From the NCBI GenBank assembly GCA_964628835.1, contig CAZVME010000050.1, positions 1 through 24,703 on the forward strand: 24,703 nt of DNA, given 5' to 3'. Of the stretch, positions 15,210-22,055 are shown piece by piece (positions within the stretch are counted from its first letter, which is position 1; the number at the start of each line of letters is the position of its first letter). The notes below the pieces were generated by a model, which was given only the letters and a program-made list of their open reading frames with translations, did no database searches and had not been told where the DNA came from. A program made the translations under genes and the position numbers. This DNA is from JAAGZL01 sp964628835 (GTDB taxonomy: Bacteria > Pseudomonadota > Gammaproteobacteria > Chromatiales > Chromatiaceae).

Positions 15210-15256
15210 ATGAGTGGAAAACGCTATACAGAAGAATTCAAGATTGAGGCGGAGCA
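15210..15256 (+). pseudogene. IS3-family orfA stub
   Basis: The first 14 codons, MSGKRYTEEFKIEA, match the characteristic N-terminus of IS3-family OrfA transposases (pattern KRYTEEFKIEAV). The similarity then stops, and no HTH helices follow. AAGGTG precedes the ATG. It is a broken remnant rather than a functioning gene. The frame continues in non-transposase sequence through a run of nine G residues (15290-15298). Confidence 0.55.
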
Positions 15257-15289
15257 GATGATTGACCATGCAATTTCAATCGACAATAA

Positions 15290-15298
15290 GGGGGGGGG
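15290..15298 (+). repeat. Run of nine G residues
   Basis: A G9 homopolymer lies between the IS3 stub and the downstream open stretch. Such runs slip in replication, so length may vary between cells. Confidence 0.9.
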
Positions 15299-15440
15299 TG
15301 TAGTCATGAATCAACAGACACTATGCTATGAAAAGATCTTGGTTTTGCTGAGCCAGGACCAACTGGAGGAGCAGTCATGTGTTTTGAGACTTTGCAGTGT
15401 GACAGCAGTCTCAATGGTGTGCCAGTTTGACTGCAGCGCT

Positions 15441-16046
15441 TTAAGCTCTTGCAAAAAGATAGATAAGCATTGCTGTCACTAGAGCCACCAACAGTGTCTT
15501 GATACCACTCAGCAACCATGAGATGCCTGAGATCCGACCCAGGTAAGCACCAAGCAGAAAGATGAGTAACAGAGCAATGATAATAGCGGCGTGCAAGGGA
15601 GAAAGAGGTAGAACGATTCCGTTATTTGACAACCACAGCGGAACAAGAATGATCAGTGAAATTAAGAGTGGTGAAGAGCCATTAACTATGGCAATCAACA
15701 TCGGAACCCAGCGTGCTGCCTCACCGTGGGCACTTTCCTGCAGATTCGTCACCATCGCCGCTTCCAACTGTGCCAGTTCACGGCGCCGCTCCGCTACCTC
15801 ACTAATATAGGCACTGCTGATACCACTCATACCCAGGGCAATTGCGGCGCCCAAGCACGCGCTGATAATCACTGGAAGTTCCGTTGGGTTACTGACAAGA
15901 AATCCCAGAATAAGGCCCAGCATGGTGAGTGCACCATCGAAACCGTTCACTACAAAATAGCGACGGGCAATACCGCGGGTACGTGTAATGTGCAGTAGAA
16001 AACGCACCTGTTTTAACGGGTTCATGAGGATAGACCATCTAGTCAT
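15441..16046 (-). CDS. CCC1/VIT1-like metal transporter
   Basis: The 201-residue membrane protein resembles the vacuolar iron/manganese transporter family CCC1/VIT1. It has an early RRYFVVNGFDGALTMLGLILGF segment, matching the conserved first helix with G-x-x-D, a second helix with ACLGAAIALGMSG, and an acidic cytoplasmic loop with YISEVAERRRELAQLE. Three further C-terminal membrane segments follow. Members move Fe2+ or Mn2+ out of the cytoplasm. I start at ATG 16046, overlapping the DUF211 stop by eight bases; ATG 16025 is an alternative. A longer frame to 16190 merely overlaps the partner gene. The overlap suggests one operon and a linked function. Confidence 0.72.
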   Translation of the reverse strand: MTRWSILMNPLKQVRFLLHITRTRGIARRYFVVNGFDGALTMLGLILGFLVSNPTELPVIISACLGAAIALGMSGISSAYISEVAERRRELAQLEAAMVTNLQESAHGEAARWVPMLIAIVNGSSPLLISLIILVPLWLSNNGIVLPLSPLHAAIIIALLLIFLLGAYLGRISGISWLLSGIKTLLVALVTAMLIYLFARA

Positions 16047-16308
16047 TATCAGACCAGCTTTGGACTTCAACTTCATCGATGCTATGGAGTGACCCACCCA
16101 GATTGCTGATGGCTGTTTGAATGGCCTCAAAATCGATAGCGTCTCCCTCCACCACCACCTGCAACGTTTCGGTGTTCTCATCCACCTCAAGGACCGTCAA
16201 AAGCACACGGTAGTCGGGGCCGACTTCGGCGATGCTATGGGAAAACTCCAGTGCATTGGGGTGATGTGGTTTAAGAACATCCAACACAACTCGTTTAACA
16301 GAAATCAT
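16039..16308 (-). CDS. DUF211 domain protein
   Basis: An 89-residue protein matching the small ferredoxin-fold family DUF211: an initial VKRVVLDVLKPHHPNALEFS, then a YRVLLTVLEVDENTETLQVVVEGDAIDFEAI core and an LGGSLHSIDEVEV end. The fold resembles ACT-like or metal-chaperone-like ferredoxin folds, but no function is established. AGGTGA lies eight bases before the ATG. Its stop overlaps the start of the CCC1/VIT1-like gene, so I infer that it modulates or supplies that transporter. The pair is on the minus strand, opposite to most island genes. Confidence 0.75.
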   Translation of the reverse strand: MISVKRVVLDVLKPHHPNALEFSHSIAEVGPDYRVLLTVLEVDENTETLQVVVEGDAIDFEAIQTAISNLGGSLHSIDEVEVQSWSDND

Positions 16309-16677
16309 AATCTGGTCACCTGACTGTTTATTATTTAGTTTACATAGATAAGAATATAGCTGGCTTGGTTTTTTTTACAGTACAATCTGATCTTCAGAGC
16401 ACCAAACAAGCTAATTGCATTGCTTGATTCATTGTTTGGCGGAGAGAAGAGGGATAGGAGTTTGTTTACAGCAGATGCAGCACCTCGTGCCATCAGCAGT
16501 CCCTCAAAACTACCCCCCACCACGGTTAGTCCTGGCTAGCTTTTTGTTGCCTGGAAGAATTGAAAAGTATCGGTAGCCTGCTATGAAACTAAAGTTAAAG
16601 ATTGGTAAATAATACTGTATTTCCATATAGTTAATGCTATTGTATTGAGAACGACTTAGAAGACTTGAGCAATAACA
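16309..16677. other. Intergenic gap between DUF211 and IHF-beta genes
   Basis: The 369 bases are AT-rich and divergent-promoter-like. TTGAAA at 16560-16565 and TATGAA at 16582-16587 (16-base spacer) could drive the IHF-beta gene. A 62-codon minus-strand open frame (16335-16523) has no ribosome-binding site and a GTG start, and I do not accept it as a gene. Confidence 0.4.
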
Positions 16678-16962
16678 ATGAAAAGATCTGATCTGATAGT
16701 TGCAATCGCTAAAGAGCAGAGCCACCTGGATCACAGTGATGTTGATATGGCTGTTAAATGTATGCTTGAACATATGACCCAAGCATTGGCTTCCGGTGAA
16801 CGCATTGAGATTCGGGGATTTGGCAGCTTTTCTCTGAGCCACCGCCTGTCCAGAAGAGCGCGTAATCCGAGAACCGGGGCAACAGTAATTCTTCCAGAAA
16901 GATATTTCCCCCATTTCAAACCTGGCAAGGAACTGCGTGAACGTGTGAACACTAGTAGGTGA
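16678..16962 (+). CDS. Integration host factor beta-type subunit
   Basis: A 94-residue IHF/HU protein with beta-subunit features: opening MKRSDLIVAIAKEQSHL, the GERIEIRGFGSFSL block at about 40-54, and the intercalating arm RNPRTGATV with its proline around 62. The end has FKPGKELRERVN. IHF bends DNA by about 160 degrees at specific sites and is an accessory factor for phage and island integrases. Its place inside the island suggests an extra copy beside the usual chromosomal ihfB, possibly serving recombination. The partner alpha subunit is not here, so it probably pairs with a host alpha subunit or acts as a homodimer. Only a weak ribosome site precedes the ATG. Confidence 0.88.
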   Translation: MKRSDLIVAIAKEQSHLDHSDVDMAVKCMLEHMTQALASGERIEIRGFGSFSLSHRLSRRARNPRTGATVILPERYFPHFKPGKELRERVNTSR

Positions 16963-17149
16963 TGACCATTGGCGGTTTTCCTATTTCCTTGCTTAACCCA
17001 TTTGAGTGATGTCTGTCATGCTCAGACCTAATAATTTACAGATACACTGACATAACAATCGGGATAGATGTGTCAGAAGGAAAAGAAAGGAGTCGTAAAT
17101 AAGGCTTAACAATAACAATTTTCCATTCTATCTCTGGGAGGTAGCTCGA

Positions 17150-17590
17150 ATGTTGGTGTTTATTAGAATGATACCTAAGTCGGTCAATTGTAACGAGTTA
17201 CGTCATTTTGTCAGCAAAGGCGTAAATTCTTTTTGGACGCGGTATGCTGGTAAACAAGGAAGCGTTGATAGCGTGTCTATCAATAAGGTCACCAACCAGG
17301 AAATGCAATCAGTCGAGTACCATGGGATAGTTAATATTGAGCCTGCGACATCTGCCCAGGCTGCAATCAAAAAATTAAACCGAACCACCCTTAAAGGGGT
17401 GCCTGTTGAAGTCAGAAAATTCTATCAACGCTCACCAATGCGGGATAGGAGAAAGGGTCAATCTGATATTGATGCTGATATGTTCAAGGATCTTCGTAAG
17501 GGGGATAGGCGTAGGAAGCAATTGTTTATGGAACCAGTTTATATATCTGGAGCAGTCAAGGTAGGTGACAACATCCCAGTGATAGTTTAA
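17150..17590 (+). CDS. RRM-like RNA-binding protein
   Basis: This 146-residue protein appears to be an RRM-fold protein. It has an RNP2-like VFIRMI at 3-8, a helix with CNELRHFVSKGV, an RNP1-like EYHGIVNIEP at 56-65 and a second helix with AQAAIKKLNRTTLKGVPVEVRKF. A basic tail RDRRKG and a second charged stretch RKGDRRRKQ follow. Small RRM proteins occur in several bacteria and bind RNA. GGGAGGT lies seven to eight bases before the ATG. It is separated from the IHF-beta gene by 187 bases and lies tail-to-tail with small minus-strand ORFs. The target RNA is unknown. The assignment is by motif only. Confidence 0.6.
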   Translation: MLVFIRMIPKSVNCNELRHFVSKGVNSFWTRYAGKQGSVDSVSINKVTNQEMQSVEYHGIVNIEPATSAQAAIKKLNRTTLKGVPVEVRKFYQRSPMRDRRKGQSDIDADMFKDLRKGDRRRKQLFMEPVYISGAVKVGDNIPVIV

Positions 17591-17733
17591 AAAGGACTAT
17601 CTACCCATAACAGACCCCCGCCATAGTGCGTGGTACCCATGCCTATATGCTCTCCTACGCGAATCTCGGACCAGTCAGCAGGGTAAAGCACCGTCAAATT
17701 AACACAGGAGCGCCTAATTTCCTTCCGGTCCAT
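17587..17733 (-). CDS. Possible 48-residue protein
   Basis: An open frame of 48 codons starts at ATG 17733 (or 17736). It begins MDRKEIRRSCVNLTV and continues LYPADWSEIRVGEHIGMG, ending GGGLLWVDSPF. The pattern RR near the start and GGGLLW later faintly recalls the first half of a PilZ domain, but this is not firm. Codon content is protein-like. It follows the 71-codon gene by about 17 bases on the same strand and overlaps the stop of the RRM gene by four bases. It is possibly truncated. Confidence 0.35.
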   Translation of the reverse strand: MDRKEIRRSCVNLTVLYPADWSEIRVGEHIGMGTTHYGGGLLWVDSPF

Positions 17734-17753
17734 CATGGCGAGTCTGAGGGCAA

Positions 17754-17969
17754 CTATAGCCCTTGCTCTCTCTCAGCAAAGCAGTTTTTGTGACACTGAA
17801 AGATCTGTTCAAGCTCAGATGCCGGTAACTCCTGTAGCAGCTTGTAGACTTCAGGAAGGGGAATACCGCGGAATTGATTGATAATACAGTCAGATAATGG
17901 ACTGCTAAAGGGACAATCTACTGTTAAGCCTAGAATCCGGGCGCGCTTCCCTGCAATGTTATTTGGCAT
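17754..17969 (-). CDS. Small cysteine-containing protein, function unknown
   Basis: A 71-residue protein with cysteines at 19, 28, 59 and 63 in the arrangement DCPFSSPLSDC and, near the end, QCHKNCFAERE. A short conserved-looking middle segment is predicted to be helical (PEVYKLLQELPASELEQIF). This pattern of CP-x-DC then HxxC recalls a widespread family of tiny uncharacterised proteins, possibly metal-binding. I state this as memory of a pattern, not a match. GGAAG lies seven bases before the ATG. Confidence 0.6.
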   Translation of the reverse strand: MPNNIAGKRARILGLTVDCPFSSPLSDCIINQFRGIPLPEVYKLLQELPASELEQIFQCHKNCFAEREQGL

Positions 17970-18193
17970 CTTTTCACTTCCTTATTATTAGATTCTTCCG
18001 AACGAATATAATACCCGCACAATAAATAAGCAAAACCTAATGGTGATGAAGTGTATCGTCTGGGATGATTGAAGAGTATTCACTGCTTTCAGCCCAAAAC
18101 GCTTATCTTGGACCGAGATCAGACCATGCAGTAAACTGAGGTTCTGTCATAAACGTTTGACTAAATAATCGGTTAGAACATTTAGAGGTCAAA

Positions 18194-19294
18194 ATGTCGC
18201 ATAAACTTTTCGAACCGTACGAATTGAAATCTCTGCCCTTGAAGAACCGCATCGTTATGGCCCCTATGACCCGTTGCCGCTCTGGAGTAGGTGACATGCC
18301 GACACCACTCATGGCCAAATACTATGCTCAACGTGCCACAGCTGGGCTGATTATCACTGAAGGCCTGCCGGTGTCCCTCAGGGCGCGGGGTTATCTCTGG
18401 ACCCCAGGTATCTACACAGCTGAACAGGTAGAGGGCTGGGGACAGGTGACAAAGGCCGTACATGACGTGTGCGGTAGGATTTTTGCTCAAATTTGGCATG
18501 TGGGGCGTATCTCCCATCAAAGTCTGCAACCCGACAAAGGTGCACCTGAGGGCCCCACTAATGAACAGCCTGAGGATGCTGTCTGTTTTGCCTATGATGA
18601 AAATGGCAATCCAGGAAACGTTCCTACCAGTCAACCCCGGCCCTTGGATGTTGATGGCATAGCCCGTGTTCGGGAAGAGTTCGTTCAGGCAGCCTGCAAC
18701 GCCCGTGAAGCGGGAATGGATGGGGTGGAGATTCATGGGGCGAACGGTTACCTATTTGATGAGTTTTTAAACTCGGTGGTCAATACTCGTAGTGATGGCT
18801 ATAGTGGTTCGGTCGAGAACCGCTGCCGCTTCCTACTCGAAACCGTAGATACAGTGGCCGATGCCATCGGTGTCGAGCGAACTGGTGTTCGCATCTCGCC
18901 CAATGGTAGGTTCAACTCCATGCCCGAGGACCCGGAGATGGAGACGACCTTCTTATACCTTGCCGAGGAACTCGATCGCCGTAGCATCGCCTACCTTCAC
19001 ATCAACGATCAGGCCACTTTTGGCATGCCCGCTATCCCAGACGGTCTGATTCCAAAGATTCGTACCGTATTCCGTGGGCCCATTATTCTCTGTGGTGGCT
19101 ATGATGCGTCACGTGCCCATGGTGTCATTTGTGAGGGTATTGCCGACCTTGTTGCCTTCGGTGTTCCCTACATCGCCAACCCTGATCTCCCGGTCCGACT
19201 AGAAAACGGCTGGCCCCTCAATGAAGCGGATCGAGAGACCTTTTACGGTGGTGGGGAAAAGGGCTACATCGACTATCCCGTCTATCAGTCATAG
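18194..19294 (+). CDS. Old Yellow Enzyme family alkene reductase
   Basis: A 366-residue FMN-dependent ene-reductase (NemA/XenA type), which reduces activated carbon-carbon double bonds or nitro compounds with NAD(P)H. It has FMN-site APMTR at 23-27, AQIWHVGR at 98-105, the substrate-binding pair His181-Asn184 in HGANGYL with Tyr186, and the phosphate-binding region ILCGGYD near the end. The usual TDEYGGS block is SDGYSGS here. Length is typical. AGAGG sits just before the ATG. No TetR/LysR regulator lies next to it. It is the last gene of the island before attR, a plausible cargo gene for detoxifying electrophiles. Confidence 0.93.
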   Translation: MSHKLFEPYELKSLPLKNRIVMAPMTRCRSGVGDMPTPLMAKYYAQRATAGLIITEGLPVSLRARGYLWTPGIYTAEQVEGWGQVTKAVHDVCGRIFAQIWHVGRISHQSLQPDKGAPEGPTNEQPEDAVCFAYDENGNPGNVPTSQPRPLDVDGIARVREEFVQAACNAREAGMDGVEIHGANGYLFDEFLNSVVNTRSDGYSGSVENRCRFLLETVDTVADAIGVERTGVRISPNGRFNSMPEDPEMETTFLYLAEELDRRSIAYLHINDQATFGMPAIPDGLIPKIRTVFRGPIILCGGYDASRAHGVICEGIADLVAFGVPYIANPDLPVRLENGWPLNEADRETFYGGGEKGYIDYPVYQS

Positions 19295-19576
19295 GGCCAA
19301 AGACGGCCAAGTCAGCGTTGCTGAAACCCGCAACCCAGGAGAAGGTGAAACTGAGGAACCCGTAACCTCTGCAGTTGCTCTAGCCGATGCCATGTTTGAG
19401 GTAATGGATCAGTTTGGGGAGGTTGAAGGGCAGGGGTGCTAATGTTGTATAAACTAGACTTAGTTGAATGTTTGAAAAAGTAGCTGAAAAGTGGATTTTC
19501 TATGGATTATCTCTGCTAAGCGTGACATGCAGGGCAGTGTGGTTACTTAACATGTTGAATATAAAGGGATCACAAA
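19295..19576. other. Right-hand end of the island without a clear gene
   Basis: The 282 bases between the Old Yellow Enzyme gene and attR contain a short open stretch ending at 19442 (…ALADAMFEVMDQFG…) that has no clear start and no recognised match. The last 130 bases are AT-rich and may hold arm-type recombinase sites. Confidence 0.4.
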
Positions 19577-19623
19577 GGACTCTTATCCATTGGTCGAAGG
19601 TTCAAATCCTTCATGGCCCACCA
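19577..19623 (+). repeat. attR: degenerate copy of the tRNA-Lys 3' end
   Basis: The 47 bases match tRNA-Lys positions 12216-12263 except for one missing A next to the anticodon and one G-to-A in the T-loop. Only the 3' part is present, so it cannot form a tRNA. It marks the right boundary of the integrated element, about 7.3 kb from the tRNA. Confidence 0.87.
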
Positions 19624-19630
19624 ATAAATC

Positions 19631-19670
19631 AAAGGCTTATGTCGAATTTCGATGTAAGCCTTTTTTCTTT
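19631..19670 (+). terminator. Displaced original terminator of the tRNA operon
   Basis: AAAGGCTTA and TAAGCCTTT form a nine-base stem followed by a T-rich run. It lies seven bases after attR, exactly where the terminator of the uninterrupted tRNA operon would be. Confidence 0.75.
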
Positions 19671-19877
19671 TGCTGTAGCGCGACACTTGGTTTGCGACGC
19701 TGAGACACTAGATTTACGACACGCTTTCTAGTGGAGTGTTAAATTGCATCCAAAAGTGACCCACTAAGACCCTTTTTAGACACAAAAATGGGAGCACTTA
19801 GGCTCCCTTCGGATTTTGCATAGTGCCCAGTTATCTAAAGCCAATCAAAATGCCCTCTTTAAGCTTATGCCACCTGA
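19671..19877. other. Non-coding remnant stretch between attR and the integron integrase
   Basis: It holds near-repeats GACACTTGGTTTGCGAC and GACACTAGATTTACGAC (19682-19722) and the stretch AAAAGTGACCCACTA, which recalls the end of an IS21-type element. A hairpin GGGAGC/GCTCCC lies at 19790-19807. No gene is supported. Confidence 0.35.
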
Positions 19878-20416
19878 GAAGTCAGGGTCTTCGCCAGTAA
19901 TGTACGTAATGGTAAGGGAGCTAAAGACAGAATAGTCACCTTGGCAGATGAGGTGATTACACCCCTTAAACGTCATCTCGAAACGGTTCGTACACGCCAT
20001 GAGCGTGATCTGGAGGAGGGTTTCGGAAAGGTCCATCTGCCACATGCTTTGGCAAGAAAGTATCCGAATGCTGCAGCAGAGTGGGGATGGCAATATGTAT
20101 TTCCATCATCGGTGCGAAGCATTGACCCGCGCACAGGAGTTGAGCGCCGATATCATGCGGATGAAAGCTGTGTCAGGAAGGCTGTGACTGCTGCTGTTAG
20201 AAAGTCCAATATCCACAAAAAGCCAGTTGTCATAGTCTGAGACATTCATTTGCCACACATTTACTGGAGAGGGGCATGGATATCCGAACCGTGCAGGAGC
20301 AGTTGGGCCATAAGGATGTCAGGACTACTCAGATCTATACACATGTACTCAATCGTTCAGGATCAGCAGTGGTCAGTCCACTGGGAGCAATAATGAACCT
20401 GCCTGAGTCTGCATAG
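19878..20416 (+). pseudogene. Integron integrase (IntI) remnant, 5'-truncated and frameshifted
   Basis: The open frame from 19878 to 20240 reads VRVFASNVRNGKGAKDRIV, then continues with LPHALARKYPNAAAEWGWQY and VFPSSVRSIDPRTGVERR. This is the IntI-specific extra domain that separates integron integrases from XerC/D. A one-base loss near 20223 breaks the frame; the other frame continues with CHSLRHSFATHLLE, then DIRTVQEQLGHKDV and TTQIYTHVLNR to TAG 20414. The active-site HxLR, GHKD and Tyr are still readable. The N-terminal third, with the first catalytic Arg, is absent. It is dead, but indicates that an integron once stood here. I see no convincing attC array. Confidence 0.85.
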
Positions 20417-20471
20417 TCAGACCATCTCGTGGTACGGCTTGACTCTGACCCATCATTACGAGGTGATTACT

Positions 20472-21017
20472 CTACTCCGTTCCACCTGGGAGTATGTGGC
20501 GCAGTGTGTTGATGGATTTTATGTATAACTCTATATCTTCGGTTGTTGTGTTATCCGCCCGGTCAACATAGGTTATTTTTATATGTTTGTTATTTTGCTC
20601 CACAAAGAGAGTTACAGCTTTCAGGCCACCCAGAGGACTGTTCCAGGTAATTGCTGAAAAGTGGGCTGGAGTTCCATTAATGGTGACTGCCTGTTCACTA
20701 AATGTTTGTGGATTATTGAGTAGTTTAAGCCAATTTTTATGCGCCTGTTCAAGGGATAGATTTTTTCGATCCTGCATTACTATATTAAGGTTAGGATAGA
20801 GTGCACCACCGGGAGAGCGACACAACAGTACCGACTCTCCGGAAAACGCCCCTTTACCCCAGTTAGCCGGTATATCTATTTCAAATGGTGTTTTCTTTAC
20901 CTCAACAGAAACAAGCTTTGTTTCCCGGCTTAATGCAGTTTGGCTCCATAGCATTAACACAACAGAAACAATCATTAAAAGCTGTACGATTCTTGTCGTT
21001 ACTTCCGAATACCTCAT
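20472..21017 (-). CDS. Secreted protein of unknown function, DcrB/PsbP-like pattern
   Basis: A 181-residue protein with a signal peptide: a basic MRYSEVTTR start, a hydrophobic stretch IVQLLMIVSVVLML and a likely cleavage after ALS. The mature part has the order FEIDIPANWGKG, LYPNLNIVMQDR, LEQAHKNWLKLL, INGTPAHFSAITW and ELYIKSINTLR. This resembles the strand-helix order of DcrB/PsbP (Mog1-like) domains; it is an inference. I chose ATG 21017 because AGGAGG lies close upstream; a longer frame to 21089 adds 24 residues that would bury the signal peptide. The gene looks intact among decayed sequences. Confidence 0.65.
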   Translation of the reverse strand: MRYSEVTTRIVQLLMIVSVVLMLWSQTALSRETKLVSVEVKKTPFEIDIPANWGKGAFSGESVLLCRSPGGALYPNLNIVMQDRKNLSLEQAHKNWLKLLNNPQTFSEQAVTINGTPAHFSAITWNSPLGGLKAVTLFVEQNNKHIKITYVDRADNTTTEDIELYIKSINTLRHILPGGTE

Positions 21018-21121
21018 TTTACCTCCTAACTCATCACAATAGTGGCAGAAATAAGTTATGACTTTGCATTTTCCACGAGAGTATTTCACTCTGACCGGGC
21101 TCTACCCATAAAAGATGCCAG

Positions 21122-21220
21122 CTATAGATTTGGATCAATCAGCACCCTACCCTGCACCTGGCCTGCCATGATCTCTTTAGACACCTCTTTAACCTGATCC
21201 AACACCAGCGCCTTAAACAT
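21122..21220 (-). pseudogene. AcuI/YhdH-type oxidoreductase, in-frame deletion remnant (32 codons)
   Basis: The frame opens MFKALVLDQ after a strong AGGAGGAG ribosome site and ends AGQVQGRVLIDPNL. The first nine residues match the N-terminus, and the last about 20 the C-terminus, of the AcuI/YhdH group of medium-chain quinone/acryloyl-CoA reductases (about 330 residues). The NADPH-binding core is gone and the junction keeps frame. It therefore probably arose by deletion and is not a functional enzyme. It could still be translated. Confidence 0.6.
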
Positions 21221-21730
21221 ATATCTCCTCCTGGTCCTGTTTGAACACAAAACCCCTGTTTTGTTTACATAATATTGAATCCGTGGGTTCAGATATTAGG
21301 CTATAATCAACCACACTTGTTGTACAACAGAAGTTGAACTATACAGGCTATGTGGCCCCTGCATCCAGAGAGTTTGCGGAAAGCGTCCTCCTACACCCTG
21401 CAAAGGGATATAAGCAGCAGATACACAGAGCAACCCCAGGTATTAAGTGCAACTTACCGGAAAGCTGCCTGTCTCAAACGCCATGGCCAAACCCAAACAA
21501 AAACATTTTGCCCTAAAAAGATGGAGCACCGCTCAATTAAGCTAACTTTGCTGACAACGATAAGAAAATAGCTCGGCAATATCTGGAACAGGATGATATG
21601 TTAAGAATGTCTGGCTTGATACGTAAACACTCAAATGGCCGCAGTTGGTACTACAGAGTCATTTCACTAACTCACCTCCATAATACCTGCTTTAGAGTTG
21701 GACACAGCAATAGTGAAATCTGTGAAATAG
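21221..21730. other. Gene-poor stretch with short remnants
   Basis: About 500 bases without a supportable gene. It contains TATAAT at 21302-21307 in a promoter-like setting and a frame of about 18 codons beginning MAKPKQKHFALKRW near 21483, possibly a broken gene start. Overlapping longer frames lack ribosome sites and look random. Confidence 0.4.
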
Positions 21731-21780
21731 CGTACCCTGAAGTATTCGAACCTCCGACCACCTGGTTCGTAGCCGTATCT
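21731..21780 (-). pseudogene. Degenerate 3' half of tRNA-Arg (ACG)
   Basis: Read on the minus strand, the segment GGCTACGAACC matches the anticodon arm of tRNA-Arg(ACG). GGTCGGAGGTTCGAAT follows, matching its variable region and T-arm, but the acceptor 3' strand is altered (ACTTCAGGGTACG) and there is no 5' half. It looks like an old attachment-site scar or tRNA fragment. Confidence 0.6.
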
Positions 21781-21975
21781 GGAGCGCTTATTTACTTTTA
21801 TTAATCAGTGCCTTACGACGCTTGCTAATTTCCATTTCCTGCCCAAAACGGCCTAAACCTGCCCTCATCAGCTGTGTGGTGGTACAAATTAGGTATTAGC
21901 CGTTCCCCGAAAGCAGACATAGTTTCATCGCTCATCTATGGCTGGATCGTGCCAAGAGCGGCCTTTCATGAATAT

Positions 21976-21998
21976 AAAAAGCCCGCCTAAGGCGGGCT
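21976..21998 (-). terminator. Terminator of the rhodanese gene
   Basis: GCCCGCC and GGCGGGC form a seven-base stem with TAA loop. On the minus strand it is followed by TTTTT. It lies 57 bases beyond the rhodanese stop. Confidence 0.88.
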
Positions 21999-22055
21999 AA
22001 GATGTTAATGTCTCCTTTCGGTCTACACTTGAATATATCTTCTAAACTATTGCAG

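Noticed and set aside
16335..16523. A 62-codon minus-strand frame in the DUF211/IHF gap
   Set aside because: It has a GTG start in a G-run, no ribosome-binding site and no recognised family; it is AT-rich filler between promoters.
19682..19722. Near-repeats GACACTTGGTTTGCGAC / GACACTAGATTTACGAC as a possible CRISPR or attC remnant
   Set aside because: There are only two imperfect units with no regular spacer or attC-type long-range pairing; probably an IS end.
19468..19731. An 87-codon plus-strand frame
   Set aside because: It runs through attR and the displaced terminator, so it cannot be a real gene.
21598..21804. A 68-codon plus-strand frame
   Set aside because: Its second half is the antisense reading of the tRNA-Arg(ACG) remnant, and its start has no ribosome site.
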